A DNA stretch of 64,000 nt from Puccinellia tenuiflora (GCA_012064385.1 QRDG01000132.1:778486-842485), one strand, 5' to 3'; positions 43,565 through 54,015 are shown, counted from the stretch's first letter. Program-made: numbers and translations. Notes: a model not told the origin generated them from the sequence alone.

Positions 43565-44456
43565 TGATGTAGGGCTAGGCCCGATCTTCACGGATTTGAG
43601 GGGAAAAGGGGATGAACACGAAGAACACGGAGGGGTAGCGAGGGAGATTCGTGGGAAAAACACAAGGATAACTAGCAAATCCTGCTAAGATCTCCACCCA
43701 ACAACAAACCCTCAAAAAGGTAGCCTTTGGATCGAAGAATCAAAGCCAAACTTACTCTTGTTGAAACCGATTGCTCTTACCGGCCGGTCCACCGATCCAA
43801 TAGAATCACCGCAGTGAAAGATTGGTTTGCATTACTAGAGACACCTCAGTGAAAGAGTAGCAACAACAAGATCCATCCTCAACGAGGAATCCTAGCTACG
43901 AGGGAGGAGGAGCATAGCTCACACAAGTCTCAAATTCAGTCTAACCCTAGAATGGGGAAAGGGGAAAGCTATTTATAGTCTTAGTACAAAACAGGACAGG
44001 AAGGTAGGGAACCGGCCTGGGGGCCGGCCTAGGCCGGCCTGGAGGCCGGCCGACGCAGGTGGAGGTCCGGCCTGGAAACCGGCCGGCTCCGGTGGGTGGC
44101 CGGCCTAGGCCTGCCGGGAGGCCGGCTGGGAGGCCGGCACGGGGGCCGGTAGCGTCGGGATGCAGCCCGGCCTGGGGGCCAGCCTGGGCCGGCTGGGAGG
44201 CCGGTGGCCTCAGGTTCGAGCCCGGCCTGGGGGCCGGCCTGGGCCGGCTGGGAGGCCGCCTTCTCGGGTTGGAGCCCGGCCTTGGGGCCGGCCAGCCTGG
44301 CTTTTGCCTCCTTCTTCCTCTCCTTGTACATGACGCTTCCTTCGCCTCATCCACGCGTATGCCTTAGTTGATTGGAGTCCATGGAGTTCCTTGCCACCCT
44401 TTGGACTCCTTGGTGGCTTGCTTGACATGGCGTTGTCGTTGGGTTGGCCTACATCA
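43565..44456 (-). repeat. Left LTR (3' LTR)
   Basis: 892 bases. Minus-strand TATAAAT at 43971-43978. A GGCCGGCC-rich minisatellite (43998-44300) makes it 88 bases longer than the other LTR. The integrase frame runs into it to 44210. Confidence 0.9.
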
Positions 44457-44473
44457 TCTCCCCCCCCCCCCCC
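44457..44473 (-). other. Polypurine tract
   Basis: Plus strand TCTC followed by 13 C; on the minus strand a run of G ending in AGA directly before the LTR TGATG. This is the expected primer site for plus-strand DNA synthesis. Confidence 0.75.
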
Positions 44474-46132
44474 TTCGGAAAGAGTCGTCTTCGACTCGTC
44501 ATCCTCTTGAACGCTTGCATCTCCGTGGAAAGGTGATAGGTCGGCGACGTTGAACGTGTCGTGCACCAAGTACTTGGAGGTTGGGATGTCGATCTTGTAG
44601 GCGTTGTCGTTGATGCGATTGAGCACTTTGAAAGGCCTGTCACCGCGAGGAGCAAGCTTGGATTTTCTTTCATCCGGGAAACGGTCCTTGCGGAGGTGTA
44701 GCCACACAAGATCTCCTTCTTCGAATATCATGGGCTTCTTCAACTTGTTGATCTTGGTAGCTTGGCGCTTGGTGTGCTCCTCTAGAGTTGCTCGAGTTGA
44801 CTCATGTAATGTCTTCATGTAGTCGGCTCTTTTGTCGACGTCCATGTCGGTGCGCTCGTGTAGAGGAAGTGGTAGGATGTCTAGGGCGGTGTTGGGGTTG
44901 AACCCATAGACAACCTCGAACGGGCTTCGCTTGGTCGCCCGATGGGATGCACGGTTGTAGGCGAACTCGGCATGCGGTATGCATTCCTCCCAACCTTTGA
45001 GGTTTGGCTTGATTAATGCTCGAAGGAGAGTTGATAAGCTTCGATTCACCACCTCGGTTTGGCCATCGGTTTGTGGGTGGTAAGCGGTGGAGAAGAGGAG
45101 CTTGACTCCTAGCTTTGCCATCAATGCCTTCCAAAAGTAGCTTGCGAACTTGACATCTCGGTCCGAAACAATGGTCTTCGGCACTCCATGTAGACGAACA
45201 ATTTCCCTAAAGAACAAAGTTGCAATGTGTGAAGCATCGTTGGTCTTATTACAAGGAATAAAGTGTGCCATTTTAGAGAAGCGATCGACAACAACAAATA
45301 TTGAATGTTTGCCATTTTTTGTTCGAGGTAATCCTAAAACGAAATCCATGCTAATGTCGGACCAAGGTGTGTGTGGGATTGGTAAAGGCAAATAAAGACC
45401 ATGAGAGTTCAATGTGGACTTAGCTTTGAGCCAAGTTGGGCAACGACGCACCAAGCGCTCCACATCACGCGTCATCCTTGGCCAAAAGTAGTGTGTAGAT
45501 AGCATGGCGAGTGTCTTGTCACGTCCAAAGTGTCCCATGAGGCCCCCACTATGTGATTCCTGTAAAAGCAACAAACGGAGCGAGGACTCGGGAATGCATA
45601 GTTTGTTAGCCTTAAACAAGAAACCCTTGTGCAAGTAGAAATCATAGCATCCTTTGTCAATTGTGCACTTTGTAAAGATAGGACCAAAGAAAGGATCGGA
45701 AGCATATAGTTCTTTAAGGTCATCAAGGCCCAAAACGTTGATTTCCAGTTGGGTGAGTAAAATCATCTTGCGGGAAAGAGCATCCGCGACTATATTGTCC
45801 TTGCCTTTCTTGTACTTCACCACATAGGGAAAAGACTCGATGAATTCAACCCATTTGGCATGCCTTTTGTTCAAATTGGCTTGGGTTTTCAAATATTTCA
45901 ATGATTCATGATCGGAATGGATAACAAACTCTTTTGGCCAAAGGTAGTGTTGCCACACTTCCAAAACACGGACTAAGGCATAGAGTTCCTTGTCGTATAT
46001 TGGGTAGTTTAGGCGAGCACCATCAAGTTTTTCGCTATAATAGGCAACGGGACGGCCGCATTGCATGAGGACGCCACCGATGCCAAGTCCACTAGCGTCA
46101 CACTCAAGTTTTGGAGAAATCCGGCAAAGCAA
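44474..46132 (-). CDS. Chromovirus-like pol: RNase H and integrase part
   Basis: Open frame from 46132 that runs through the interior and on into the LTR (to 44210). RNase H: LECDASGLGIGGVLMQ, VAYYSEKLDGARLNY, DKELYALVRVLEVWQHYLWP, VIHSDHESLKYLK and DNIVADALSRK. Integrase: zinc region (HSGGLMGHFGRDKTLAML ... CPTWLKAK, where the usual Cys-x2-Cys is reduced to a single Cys), catalytic core WSDISMDFVLGLPRTKNG, TIVSDRDVKFASYFWKAL and HPQTDGQTEVVNRSLSTLL, then KLAPRGDRPFKVLNRINDN and FNVADLSPF. The first residue (MLCRIS) is only the first Met after a frameshift near 46110; RT runs directly into it in intact relatives. Confidence 0.88.
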
Positions 46133-46637
46133 GTAAAGGAGCCTCGGTCAATCTCTTCTTGAGTTCATTGAAAACCGATTCTTGAGCATTGCCCCAAATG
46201 AAGGGTACATTCTTTTTGGTAAGCTCATTCAAGGGGCAAGCAATTGTGCTAAAATCCTTCACAAAGCGGCGATAAAACCCAAACAAGCCAAGGGCGCTAC
46301 GAAGTTGAGCAAGATTAGTTGGCGGTGGCCAATTTGTGATTGCCTCAACCTTAGAGGTGTCAACTTCAATCCCTTTTGAAGAAACCACATAACCCAAGAA
46401 CACAAGCTTGTCGGTGCAAAAGGTGCATTTCTTGAGGTTGGCAAAAAGCGAAGCATTACGAAGGGCCAACAAAACTTGCTTCACATAGTCGACATGTTCA
46501 TGCAAGGATTTGCTATAAACAAGGATGTCATAAAAGTAGACAACCACAAACTTGCCAATGAAAGTGCGCAAGACGTGATTCATAAGACGCATAAATGTTG
46601 AAGGAGCATTGAAAGACCAAAGGGCATGACAAGCCAC
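46104..46637 (-). pseudogene. Chromovirus-like reverse transcriptase, C-terminal part, mutated active site
   Basis: Frame continues the RT palm: NAPSTFMRLMNHVLRTFIGK, then VVVYFYDILVYSKSLHEHVD, where the family has YFDD: the first catalytic Asp reads Tyr. After it come KCTFCTDKLVFLGYVVSSKG, RSALGLFGFYRRFVKDFSTI and LLALPDFSKT, where a frameshift leads into the RNase H frame. A second frameshift near 46615-46635 joins it to the upstream frame that ends MPFGLSMLLQ. With both frameshifts and the lost Asp the enzyme is dead. Confidence 0.85.
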
Positions 46638-48463
46638 TCATAAAGACCAAGTTTTGTTTTAAATGCGGTTTTCCATTCATCTCCTTCATGCATACGGATT
46701 TGGTGATAGCCACTTTTCAAATCAATTTTGGAGAAGATAGTGGCACCACTAAGCTCATCTAGCATGTCATCAAGTCGTGGGATAGGATGTCGATACCTCA
46801 CCGTGATATTGTTGATGGGACGGCAATCCATGCACATTCGGAGTGTGTCGTCTTGCTTGGGGACGAGGATGACCGGAACGACGCACGGACTCAAGCTTTC
46901 ACGAACATGTCCCTTGGCGAGGAGTTCTTGAATTTGGCGCTCGATCTCCTTTGTCTCCTCGGGGTTGGTGCGGTATGGCGCTCTATTGGGTAGAGGGGCG
47001 CCGGGAATGAGATCGATGCGATGCTCGATTCCACGGAGGGGAGGAAGTCCTTGAGGTAGCTCATCCTGAAAGACATCTTTGAATTCCTGCAAAATAGACA
47101 ATATAGACGGAGGAACTTGGGTTAAGTCGTTAGTGTCTTTGCCATCTCCTTTGCATAAGAGCACGAAGTGGAAAGTGGATGGGCTTGCTCTCACTTCTCT
47201 CATCTCATTTTTGGTGGCTAACAAGACTACGCCGGGACTCACTCTTTTCCCTTTCTCACTCACATTTGGCTTGTGGCTCTCACTCACGTGAATGTGGTTC
47301 GCTCTCTCACCACTCAACTCACTAGAGGATTGTTTTTCTTGCGCTCTTACAATTATCTTGGCATTGTCGGCGATAATTTGGCTTGGAGTCATTGGGCGGA
47401 GTACTAGGATCTTATTTTTCCATTTGAAGCTATAGTAGTTGGTGCGCCCATCATGAGTAGCGGCCTTGTCAAATTGCCAAGGGCGGCCAAGAAGTAAGTG
47501 GCAAACCGACATGGGTACCACATCACAATCCACCGTGTCCTCGTAAGAGCCAATCTTGAAGGATACTTGAACCGTGTGTTGGATCTTCACGGTGCCGGAG
47601 TCACTAAGCCATTGCACATGGTAAGGATTGGGGTGCTTCTTGTACGTCAAGTTGAGTTTCTCACATAGCTCATTGCTTGCCAAGTTGTGACAACTCCCAC
47701 CATCAATGATTACCTTGATTGATTTGCCGTTGATGCCGGCCTTGGTTTGGACCAAGTTGCATCTTTGAGCGCCATCACCTTGGTTGATTGTAGTCAAGAC
47801 TCGAGTGACAACTAGAGTGGGGTTGGGATCACCATCACAATAGATGTAGTCATCGGCGTTATCCAAGCTTTGCATCGTGGCCACCTTGTTCAATGCGTGG
47901 TACTCATCTTCACTCATAGACTCATAGTCTCCATTGTCATTGACGATCATCACCTTCTTGTTGGTGCACTCAAATGACTTGTGCCCTTGACCTCCACACT
48001 TGTAGCAAGTGATATATGACTTGGCGGCTTGGGGTGAGGGCGTCGTCTTCTTGGAGGTTGTAGTGGGTTGCGGTGTAGGACTTTTGATATTGCCTTGAGC
48101 TTGGACTTGAGTCATGGGTTGTGTTGATGATGAAGCTCTAGTGGCGAAGAAGGACTTGGCCTTGACATACTTGAGCTCTTCGGCGACTTGGCGCTCGGCC
48201 TTCATGGCTTGATGAACTAGCTCAACAAGGTTCTCATAAGGTTGGAATTCCACTATCTTCTTTATTGGGTACGTGAGGCCGTTCAAGAAGCGTGCCATTG
48301 ATTGTTCCTCGGACTCTACAATGTGTGCGCGGGAGAGAGTGGACTCCATCTCCTTGTAGTACTCGTCGACCGTCTTGAGACCTTGCTTAAGTTCTTGTAG
48401 CTTCTTGTATAAATCTCGCGCATAATGATGTGGCACAAAGCGCTTGTGCATTTCCTTCTTCAT
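46580..48463 (-). CDS. Chromovirus-like gag C-terminus, zinc knuckle, protease and RT N-terminus
   Basis: 627-codon frame. Gag core: MKKEMHKRFVPHHYARDLYK and LKQGLKTVDEYYKEMES; zinc knuckle CYKCGGQGHKSFEC; protease region VIIDGGSCHNLASNELCEKL with DGG in place of DTG, then DCDVVPMSVCHLLLGRPWQF; RT N-terminus: RAPYRTNPEETKEIERQIQE, VPVILVPKQDDTLRMCMDCR, IPRLDDMLDELSGATIFSKI and DLKSGYHQIRM, ending where a frameshift occurs at VMPFGLSM. Its start Met is an artefact of a single TAA (48569-48571) between it and the gag N-terminus; both lie in the same frame, so one base change would reconnect them. It makes up the centre of the polyprotein. Confidence 0.88.
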   Translation of the reverse strand: MKKEMHKRFVPHHYARDLYKKLQELKQGLKTVDEYYKEMESTLSRAHIVESEEQSMARFLNGLTYPIKKIVEFQPYENLVELVHQAMKAERQVAEELKYVKAKSFFATRASSSTQPMTQVQAQGNIKSPTPQPTTTSKKTTPSPQAAKSYITCYKCGGQGHKSFECTNKKVMIVNDNGDYESMSEDEYHALNKVATMQSLDNADDYIYCDGDPNPTLVVTRVLTTINQGDGAQRCNLVQTKAGINGKSIKVIIDGGSCHNLASNELCEKLNLTYKKHPNPYHVQWLSDSGTVKIQHTVQVSFKIGSYEDTVDCDVVPMSVCHLLLGRPWQFDKAATHDGRTNYYSFKWKNKILVLRPMTPSQIIADNAKIIVRAQEKQSSSELSGERANHIHVSESHKPNVSEKGKRVSPGVVLLATKNEMREVRASPSTFHFVLLCKGDGKDTNDLTQVPPSILSILQEFKDVFQDELPQGLPPLRGIEHRIDLIPGAPLPNRAPYRTNPEETKEIERQIQELLAKGHVRESLSPCVVPVILVPKQDDTLRMCMDCRPINNITVRYRHPIPRLDDMLDELSGATIFSKIDLKSGYHQIRMHEGDEWKTAFKTKLGLYEWLVMPFGLSMLLQHLCVL

Positions 48464-48568
48464 GTCATTCCATGTGTCGATTGGGTCTTCAAAGGAGGCT
48501 TGGAGTTGTTCCCACCATAGTTGCGCATAGCCTTCGAACTCGAGGGATGCGAGGTCAACTCGTTTCTC

Positions 48569-49315
48569 TTACGGCACCTTGTAGACTCGAAATAGTTTGG
48601 AGACCTTGGATTCCCAAGCAATGTAGTCCTCCGGGTCGTTGGTGCCATGGAACTTAGGAATGACGAGCTTGGGAGGATTGAAACGGTTTTTGTGATCATC
48701 CTCATCATCATCATCATGGTGGCGATGGCAGTCTCGGTGATGATGCCTTGGATGGTGGCGTGGAACATAATCCTCATTGTCTTCAAGATCAACATGATTG
48801 TCAGCCAATGGCACTCGGCGGGCTCGATGTGGAGGTAGGTCATGATGATGATGTCGATTATCCTCATGGCGATGTTGGGGATCCAAGTTAGCATTTGGAA
48901 TTGGTATCTCTTGTCGATGACGATCTTGATGTCGTTGATGGTTTACGTTTGCTTGAGGGTGAGGCGCTTCTTGACGATGTTGGTCTTGGTGTTGGTGAGG
49001 GTCCAAGTTCGCTTGTTGATGAGGTATCTCTTGGCGATGGCGCTCTTGGCGATGACGATGTCCTTGATCATTCTCACTCTGTGCGTGGCTTCTTGCGGTG
49101 GAGTGGCGAGAGCATCGCGAACTTGACCTTGAAGAGCGACTATGATCTCGATCGAGGAGCTTGCTCATGTAATCTTGGATTTGAGCGAAGCGCTCATTAT
49201 TTTCACGTTGAGCGGCTTGATGGCGCTCCTCATAGCGGCGTAAGTTGTCATCGATGTACCTCCGAAGGGCCTCCTCTTGCTTGCCGAAGGCGGCGTCTTG
49301 TTCTTCCCTAGCCAT
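48569..49315 (-). pseudogene. Chromovirus-like gag N-terminus, His/Gln-rich repeats, ends at a nonsense codon
   Basis: ATG at 49315 (MAREEQDAAFGKQEEALRRY) is preferred to the first in-frame Met at 49330 because the sequence is of the usual gag-leader kind. After a coiled-coil-like start comes an Arg/Ser stretch (RSSRSSSRCSRHSTARS), then three near-repeats of the type HRQEIPHQQANLDPHQHQD, a His-rich block (HHHHDLPPHRARRVPLADN), an acidic stretch, and the gag start FNPPKLVIPKFHGTNDPEDY. TAA at 48569-48571 follows SKLFRVYKVP; the residues after it (EKRVDLASLEFEGYAQLWW) are continuous with the next frame. Confidence 0.85.
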
Positions 49316-49330
49316 GATAAGACAACACAA

Positions 49331-50363
49331 GTGATATGTGGAAACTTTGGTGGCTAATAACCGCTCTTACCTTTGGATGATAGTATTGGACAAGTGGCCT
49401 TGCCTTCCGAGACAAAGTTGTCACAAGAGTAAGAGTTGGTTGATTAGTGATCCAAAAGCGACTCACGCACACACACTTATGAGGAGCTTAGGTATTGTAA
49501 AGTGGCAAGAAATCGAAACGAAACCAACGAAAAGGTTATTGCAACAAGTGGAGGATAACCACAAAGATCAAGAAACAAAAGAGACTAACCACACAATCCG
49601 AGAAACAAAGGAGACTCACACGTGGAGACAAACATGGATGGTGCGACTATAGGGAGGAGCAACTTGGACCTAACGAAGACTATGCTCGTGCCGCACCACC
49701 TCTCGAAGGACAACTAGCTCAAGTGTATGGGAAGGAGCACCCGATTTGCACAAGTGTACCCATTTCTCTATTGGGTATTGGAGCTTGGGGATGACTAGGA
49801 TCACGGCTCGGCTTTTCTCTTTTTTTTGAATCTTTTCTATTTCTCTTTTTGCTTTATGCTTTTGCCCGAGCCGAGTCCGCTACAACTAGATGCTCACAAG
49901 ATGATGATATTGTCACTTGGTGTCACACTAGGAAAAAGTTTCGCGAAATGGAAAAGGATGTGTCGGAAGCTATACCTTTGATGCCGTCGAGGTAGCGATG
50001 AAGCGACACGAAGATGAAGTCGGTGAATAGTCGTGCGGCGGTAGCACCGGCCGAACGGGCGGTAGGACCGATTGCGGGCGGTAGTACCGGCCGTTCGGAC
50101 GGTAGTACCGCCGGCGACGAATTGCGCGGCACGCTTGGGCTTGGAGCGGAAAAGGCCTCCGGAACACCAACGGAAAGTGGGGAAAGGTCTTAAGCACGAG
50201 ATCCGTGGATCAAAACCACAAATCGCTCACCAAATCGAAAGATCGAACAAAATCCATATGGGCTATTTTTTTTTGAATTTTCGTAATTGGTATGGGAAAA
50301 AAAATTTGGTGGGAAAAAGGCTAATAAAAGGTGTAAGCACAATCCAAATCCATAGAAACCCTT
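49331..50363 (-). other. Untranslated leader of the chromovirus-like element
   Basis: About 1 kb between the gag start and the primer-binding site. No domain recognised. It contains GGCGGTAG / CGGCCG-rich patches (50034-50130) that could be RNA structure; small frames such as 49338-49652 look non-coding. Confidence 0.55.
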
Positions 50364-50376
50364 GCTCTTGATACCA
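50364..50376 (-). other. Primer-binding site (initiator tRNA-Met)
   Basis: Minus strand TGGTATCAAGAGC, two bases inside the right LTR; the standard TGGTATCAGAGC with one extra A. It primes minus-strand DNA synthesis. Confidence 0.75.
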
Positions 50377-50378
50377 AA

Positions 50379-51182
50379 TGATGTAGGGCTAGGCCCGATC
50401 TTCACGGATTTGAGGGGAAAAGGGGATGAACACGAAGAACACGGAGGGGTAGCGTGGGAGATTCGTGGGAAAAACACAAGGATAACTAGCAAATCCTGCT
50501 AAGATCTCCACCCAACAACAAACCCTCAAAAAGGTAGCCTTTGGATCGAAGAATCAAAGCCAAACTTACTCTTGTTGAAACCGATTGCTCTTACCGGCCG
50601 GTCCACCGATCCAATAGAATCACCGCAGTGAAAGATTGGTTTGCACTACTAGAGACACCTCAGTGAAAGAGTAGCAACAACAAGATCCATCCTCAACGAG
50701 GAACCCTAGCTACGAGGGACGAGGAGCATAGCTCACACAAGTCTCTAATTCAGTCTGACCCTATAATGGGGAAAGGGGAAAGCTATTTATAGTCTTAGTA
50801 CAAAACAGGACAGGAAGGTGGGGAACCGGCCTGGAGGCCGGCCGGCGCAGGTGGAGGTCCGGCCTGGAAACCGGCCTAGGCCGGCTGGGAGGCCGGCACG
50901 GGGGCCGGCAGCGTCGGGATGCAGCCCGGCCTGGGCCGGCTGGGAGGCCGGCGGCCTCGGGTTCGAGCCCGGCCTGGGGGCCGGCCGTCTCGGGTTGGAG
51001 CCCGGCCTTGGGGCCGGCCAGCCTGGCTTTTGCCTCCTTCTTCGTCTCCTTGTCCATGACGCTTCCTTCGCCTCATCTACGCGTATGCCTTAGTTGATTG
51101 GAGTCCATGGAGTTCCTTGCCACCCTTTGGAGTCCTTGGTGGCTTGCTTGACATGGTGTTGTCGTTGGGTTGGCCTACATCA
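50379..51182 (-). repeat. Right LTR (5' LTR)
   Basis: 804 bases, TATAAAT on the minus strand at 50785-50792. The GGCCGGCC minisatellite (50825-51020) is shorter than in the left LTR. Confidence 0.9.
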
Positions 51183-51187
51183 AGATC

Positions 51188-51479
51188 AAACATAATTAAG
51201 GTTTTAAACAATTGTTCCTATAAGAAATAAAAATATTCAAACATTTTAAAATAATTTTTTGTGAGGGTCAAAAAATGTTTCATGTATTACACGATAAAAT
51301 GTATTTCATATGATGTTAAAAAATAAGAAAAATAAATTAGAGTGAAAACATGACAAAAAAAGAAATAAAAGAAAACAAAAAACATAAAAAAAACTTACTT
51401 GGGCCAGCCACCAGCCGAGATCACATAAGCGCTAGTGCGCAAACGCCCGTTACGGCTACAAATATTGATCTAGTAGACG
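51188..51479. other. AT-rich spacer
   Basis: No gene or repeat recognised. A-rich (AAAAAATAAGAAAAATAAAT). Confidence 0.4.
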
Positions 51480-51974
51480 CACTAGTAGGAAAATCCTTAT
51501 AAGAGACACATCATTAGTGGCATGCCACAATAAAGACACGCCACTGATATATCCAGTGACATGCTAATATTCAATATGCCACCAATAAGCAATTACCAGT
51601 GGATGGCGATAATAGGGACACGCCACTGGTATGTAGGATCCAATCGTCTGATCTCAGGCCACTAATATATTTATTACTCATGGTGTCATCTCTAGGATAT
51701 ACGCCACTAATAAGGGCCATACTCTTCACATACTTCTACAAAAATGTGTTAGACATTCTAACACCGAAACTTAAAACTAAAACTCGATTTTGCGAGGCGA
51801 ATTTCACAATTTTTTAAATCGTCCAAGCGGTAAAGCGGGTGAAATTCGGTTGGAATATTTTTTTAAGATATAAGTCGATATAAAATTTAGCTCCATCAGA
51901 GTTTGTATGCAAAAGTTATATTTGTTTTACCGAGACTGTCTCTAGTGATGTGTCTTTTTTCCACGCCCCTAGTG
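51480..51974. mobile_element. Mini CACTA element (non-autonomous), ~495 bp
   Basis: Left CACTAGTAGGAAAATCC at 51480, right (minus strand from 51974) CACTAGGGGCGTGGAAAAAA. Both continue with AAGAGACACATCA-like sequence, giving an extended inverted repeat. Inside, GTGGCATGCCAC, CGCCACTGG and similar motifs repeat. No ORF of interest. The expected 3-bp duplication is not clear (ACG against AGC). Confidence 0.6.
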
Positions 51975-52051
51975 AGCTACATTTAGGAGTTTAAAGCCAA
52001 AATGTACTTAACAATATGATGTTTCGTCTGATATAATCTTATTGTACATTT

Positions 52052-52174
52052 AGGAGTTTACACACATGATACTATATGAACTATGCAGTAAAATTAAAAG
52101 GGTATGTGCATCACTTTGATGCAGAGGCTGGGGCTATGCTCCCATTTCGGAAAAAAAAAGGAGTTTACACACAT
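52052..52174 (+). mobile_element. 91-bp LINE-type tail with 16-bp target duplication
   Basis: AGGAGTTTACACACAT at 52052-52067 and 52159-52174 flank an insert (52068-52158) that ends GATGCAGAGGCTGGGGCTAT, GCTCCCATTTCGG and nine A. This is a strongly 5'-truncated non-LTR insertion. Confidence 0.75.
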
Positions 52175-52700
52175 TACTAATTACAATATGCTACCTTAGC
52201 TGACCGAGTAGGATTACTCGGGACATGTCTAAACGTGCATGAACGTATATGGTCGCACACTTAAGGCTGGAGCCTAATTCGGATTGGCATCCAAATTAGT
52301 TCGGGTATGGAGTTCTCATAGGACACAAAACTATAATCCCATTAGGGAGTCTAAATAAAGGAGGGTGGGGCGCACAGCTTAGGATTAATCAATCCGTCAT
52401 ACGCTCAACCGTAGTCGCCACCTGTCCCACGTCCTAGCCGTCCATGCAGACCTAGTAATCCAGTATGCCTATGCACCTGTAGCGCTAGGACGAGCTACAC
52501 CAGAGGGAACTCGAGGGAGCTGTTTGTGGGATGTGGCGATGAGTAGAAGGATACTACACTATCCTAGCGTGCTACACCGACTTCTGAACCTGCGTGTGTA
52601 GGGGTAATCCATGATCTATAACTGCAGAAATCCTGATTTAAACAGTATAAGATTTCAATTTGTGCTAGTGTAGTCTATCCGCATGCCTAGATAATTCATC
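52175..52700. other. Unassigned spacer
   Basis: No gene recognised. Confidence 0.4.
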
Positions 52701-53290
52701 ATACTCTTTCGCCACATCGAGCCGCGACAGGGGAAGGCCGGCATGCTTGTCCGCTCGATCTCCATGGCGGAGGATGGATGAGAGGCGTCGATAAAGTGGA
52801 GGCTTCGCGAATAAGCTCGTTTGGGCCTCTGTTCTTTGTGATTCCTTCCGATATGGTCACCGCAGTGGTGGAGGAGGAGATGAAGCGTTAGGATCCGAAG
52901 GCTCTCAGGAAGTTGGGGAAGCTGCGTGGAGTTGCGGCGGAGTTCATCAACGACGGCGTCGTTTGGTCGTCGTTATCTTCGGCAGACATGAAGGCCACTC
53001 CACTATCCCGCGCAAGGTGCGCTCGAGATCTTTCTTCCTCTGGGTCGGGGTGCCACTTCGGAGGATTTTCGGCATAGGTGCGGCGCCTCCCAAGTTGCAT
53101 CGTCCCCAACGACGTGATGGGTGCCCTCGCCTCGAGGCTCTTCGTCAACGGTGAAGTTGGACCCGGTCGCATTTCTGCAACCTTATTTAGGGTATTTTTT
53201 TTTTAAATGTGAGGGCCTAGCTGTATTTTTTTTCTTTGTGTCCTTGTTTTTTTCTACGTTCTTTGGAGCCTTCCAAAAAAAAAAAAAGTC
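52701..53290 (+). mobile_element. Probable retroposon 3' end with poly(A)
   Basis: GC-rich body with short frames (52888-53172 and 52963-53154) followed by a T-rich 3' end (GTATTTTTTTTTTAAATGTG, AGGGCCTAGCTGTATTTT) and a run of about 13 A at 53275-53287. This is the layout of grass non-LTR tails. No target duplication was found and no protein domain is recognisable. Confidence 0.4.
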
Positions 53291-53577
53291 CCAAAGCCAA
53301 CTCACGTCATCAGTCACCCTACCGAAAATTCTGAATCATTTGCACATAGTCAGTACAGAGCATGACCAGAAATTTGAGCACCCCCGTCGCGTTAGTACGG
53401 ATGCGGCCTCAAGAACGGTAAATATTTTTCTAGACCAAATCCTCAACTCTTATGTAACTTTTGCTTGGTATACTCAAAGGGGTCATTTTTCATGCACCCG
53501 ACAGTTGTAGACAGACATATGTATTACTCCTGAAAACAGCGAGTCTTTGTTTGGGGTATCGAATTGTTTGTTATCTA
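53291..53577. other. Distal upstream region of the VQ gene
   Basis: No gene recognised. Confidence 0.35.
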
Positions 53578-53727
53578 CTCCCTCTGTTCACAAATGTAAG
53601 ATGTATTACAGTTAAAAAAAATGAACTAGATACACACTATGATGAGTGAATCTACACACTAAAAAATAGACTAGATACATACTTAAATAGATAAATCTAT
53701 TACTAAGCTAAAACGTACGGAGGGGAG
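53578..53727. mobile_element. Stowaway-like MITE (Tc1/mariner), 150 bp
   Basis: Termini CTCCCTCTGTTCACAAATGT and, on the minus strand, CTCCCCTCCGTACGTTTTAG; flanked by TA at 53576-53577 and 53728-53729. Length and ends are those of Stowaway elements. It lies about 290 bases upstream of the TATA box of the VQ gene. Confidence 0.85.
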
Positions 53728-54015
53728 TAGTATTCAAAATCCGATCCGTGCATCTGGAAACATACTACGTAATTAAACATTTGCAAGCGTGGTCCTTGGC
53801 ACGAGTAGTAGCGCATGGGCAGCAGGGGCCATCGGGTTGGCCGCCATATGTGCGATGGCTGTGGCAGAGTACATGAGCAATCACACACCCTGATGCTAGC
53901 GTGGTTACCGTCATGACAAATGAAACCTTTTTCCGAGGCCAATATTTCTCCCCTGCCGTACTGTCAGCTAAAACCCCCTATTGCCGTACTTTGTTCTGCA
54001 CGGACCCGTTCAACA

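Larger units (their letters stand above)
43565..51182 (-). mobile_element. Complete Ty3/gypsy chromovirus-like retrotransposon, CRM-related by protein type
   Basis: LTRs 43565-44456 and 50379-51182, both TGATGTAGGG...CCTACATCA; target duplication AGATC at 43560-43564 and 51183-51187. Minus orientation: primer-binding site at 50364-50376 (TGGTATCAAGAGC, initiator-tRNA-Met type) two bases from the right LTR, and a G-rich polypurine tract at 44457-44473 next to the left LTR. Gag, protease, reverse transcriptase, RNase H and integrase follow one another in a single frame design. LTRs differ by roughly ten substitutions by eye outside a GC-rich minisatellite, so the insertion is fairly young. The protease DGGSCHNLAS, PMSVCHLLLGRPWQ and integrase tail FNVADLSPF are of the kind seen in CRM and related chromoviruses. 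Confidence 0.9.

Noticed and set aside
43947..44367. Open frames in the GGCCGGCC minisatellite of the LTRs (also 50761-51093)
   Set aside because: Low-complexity Pro/Arg/Gly readings of a repeat inside LTRs; not independent genes.
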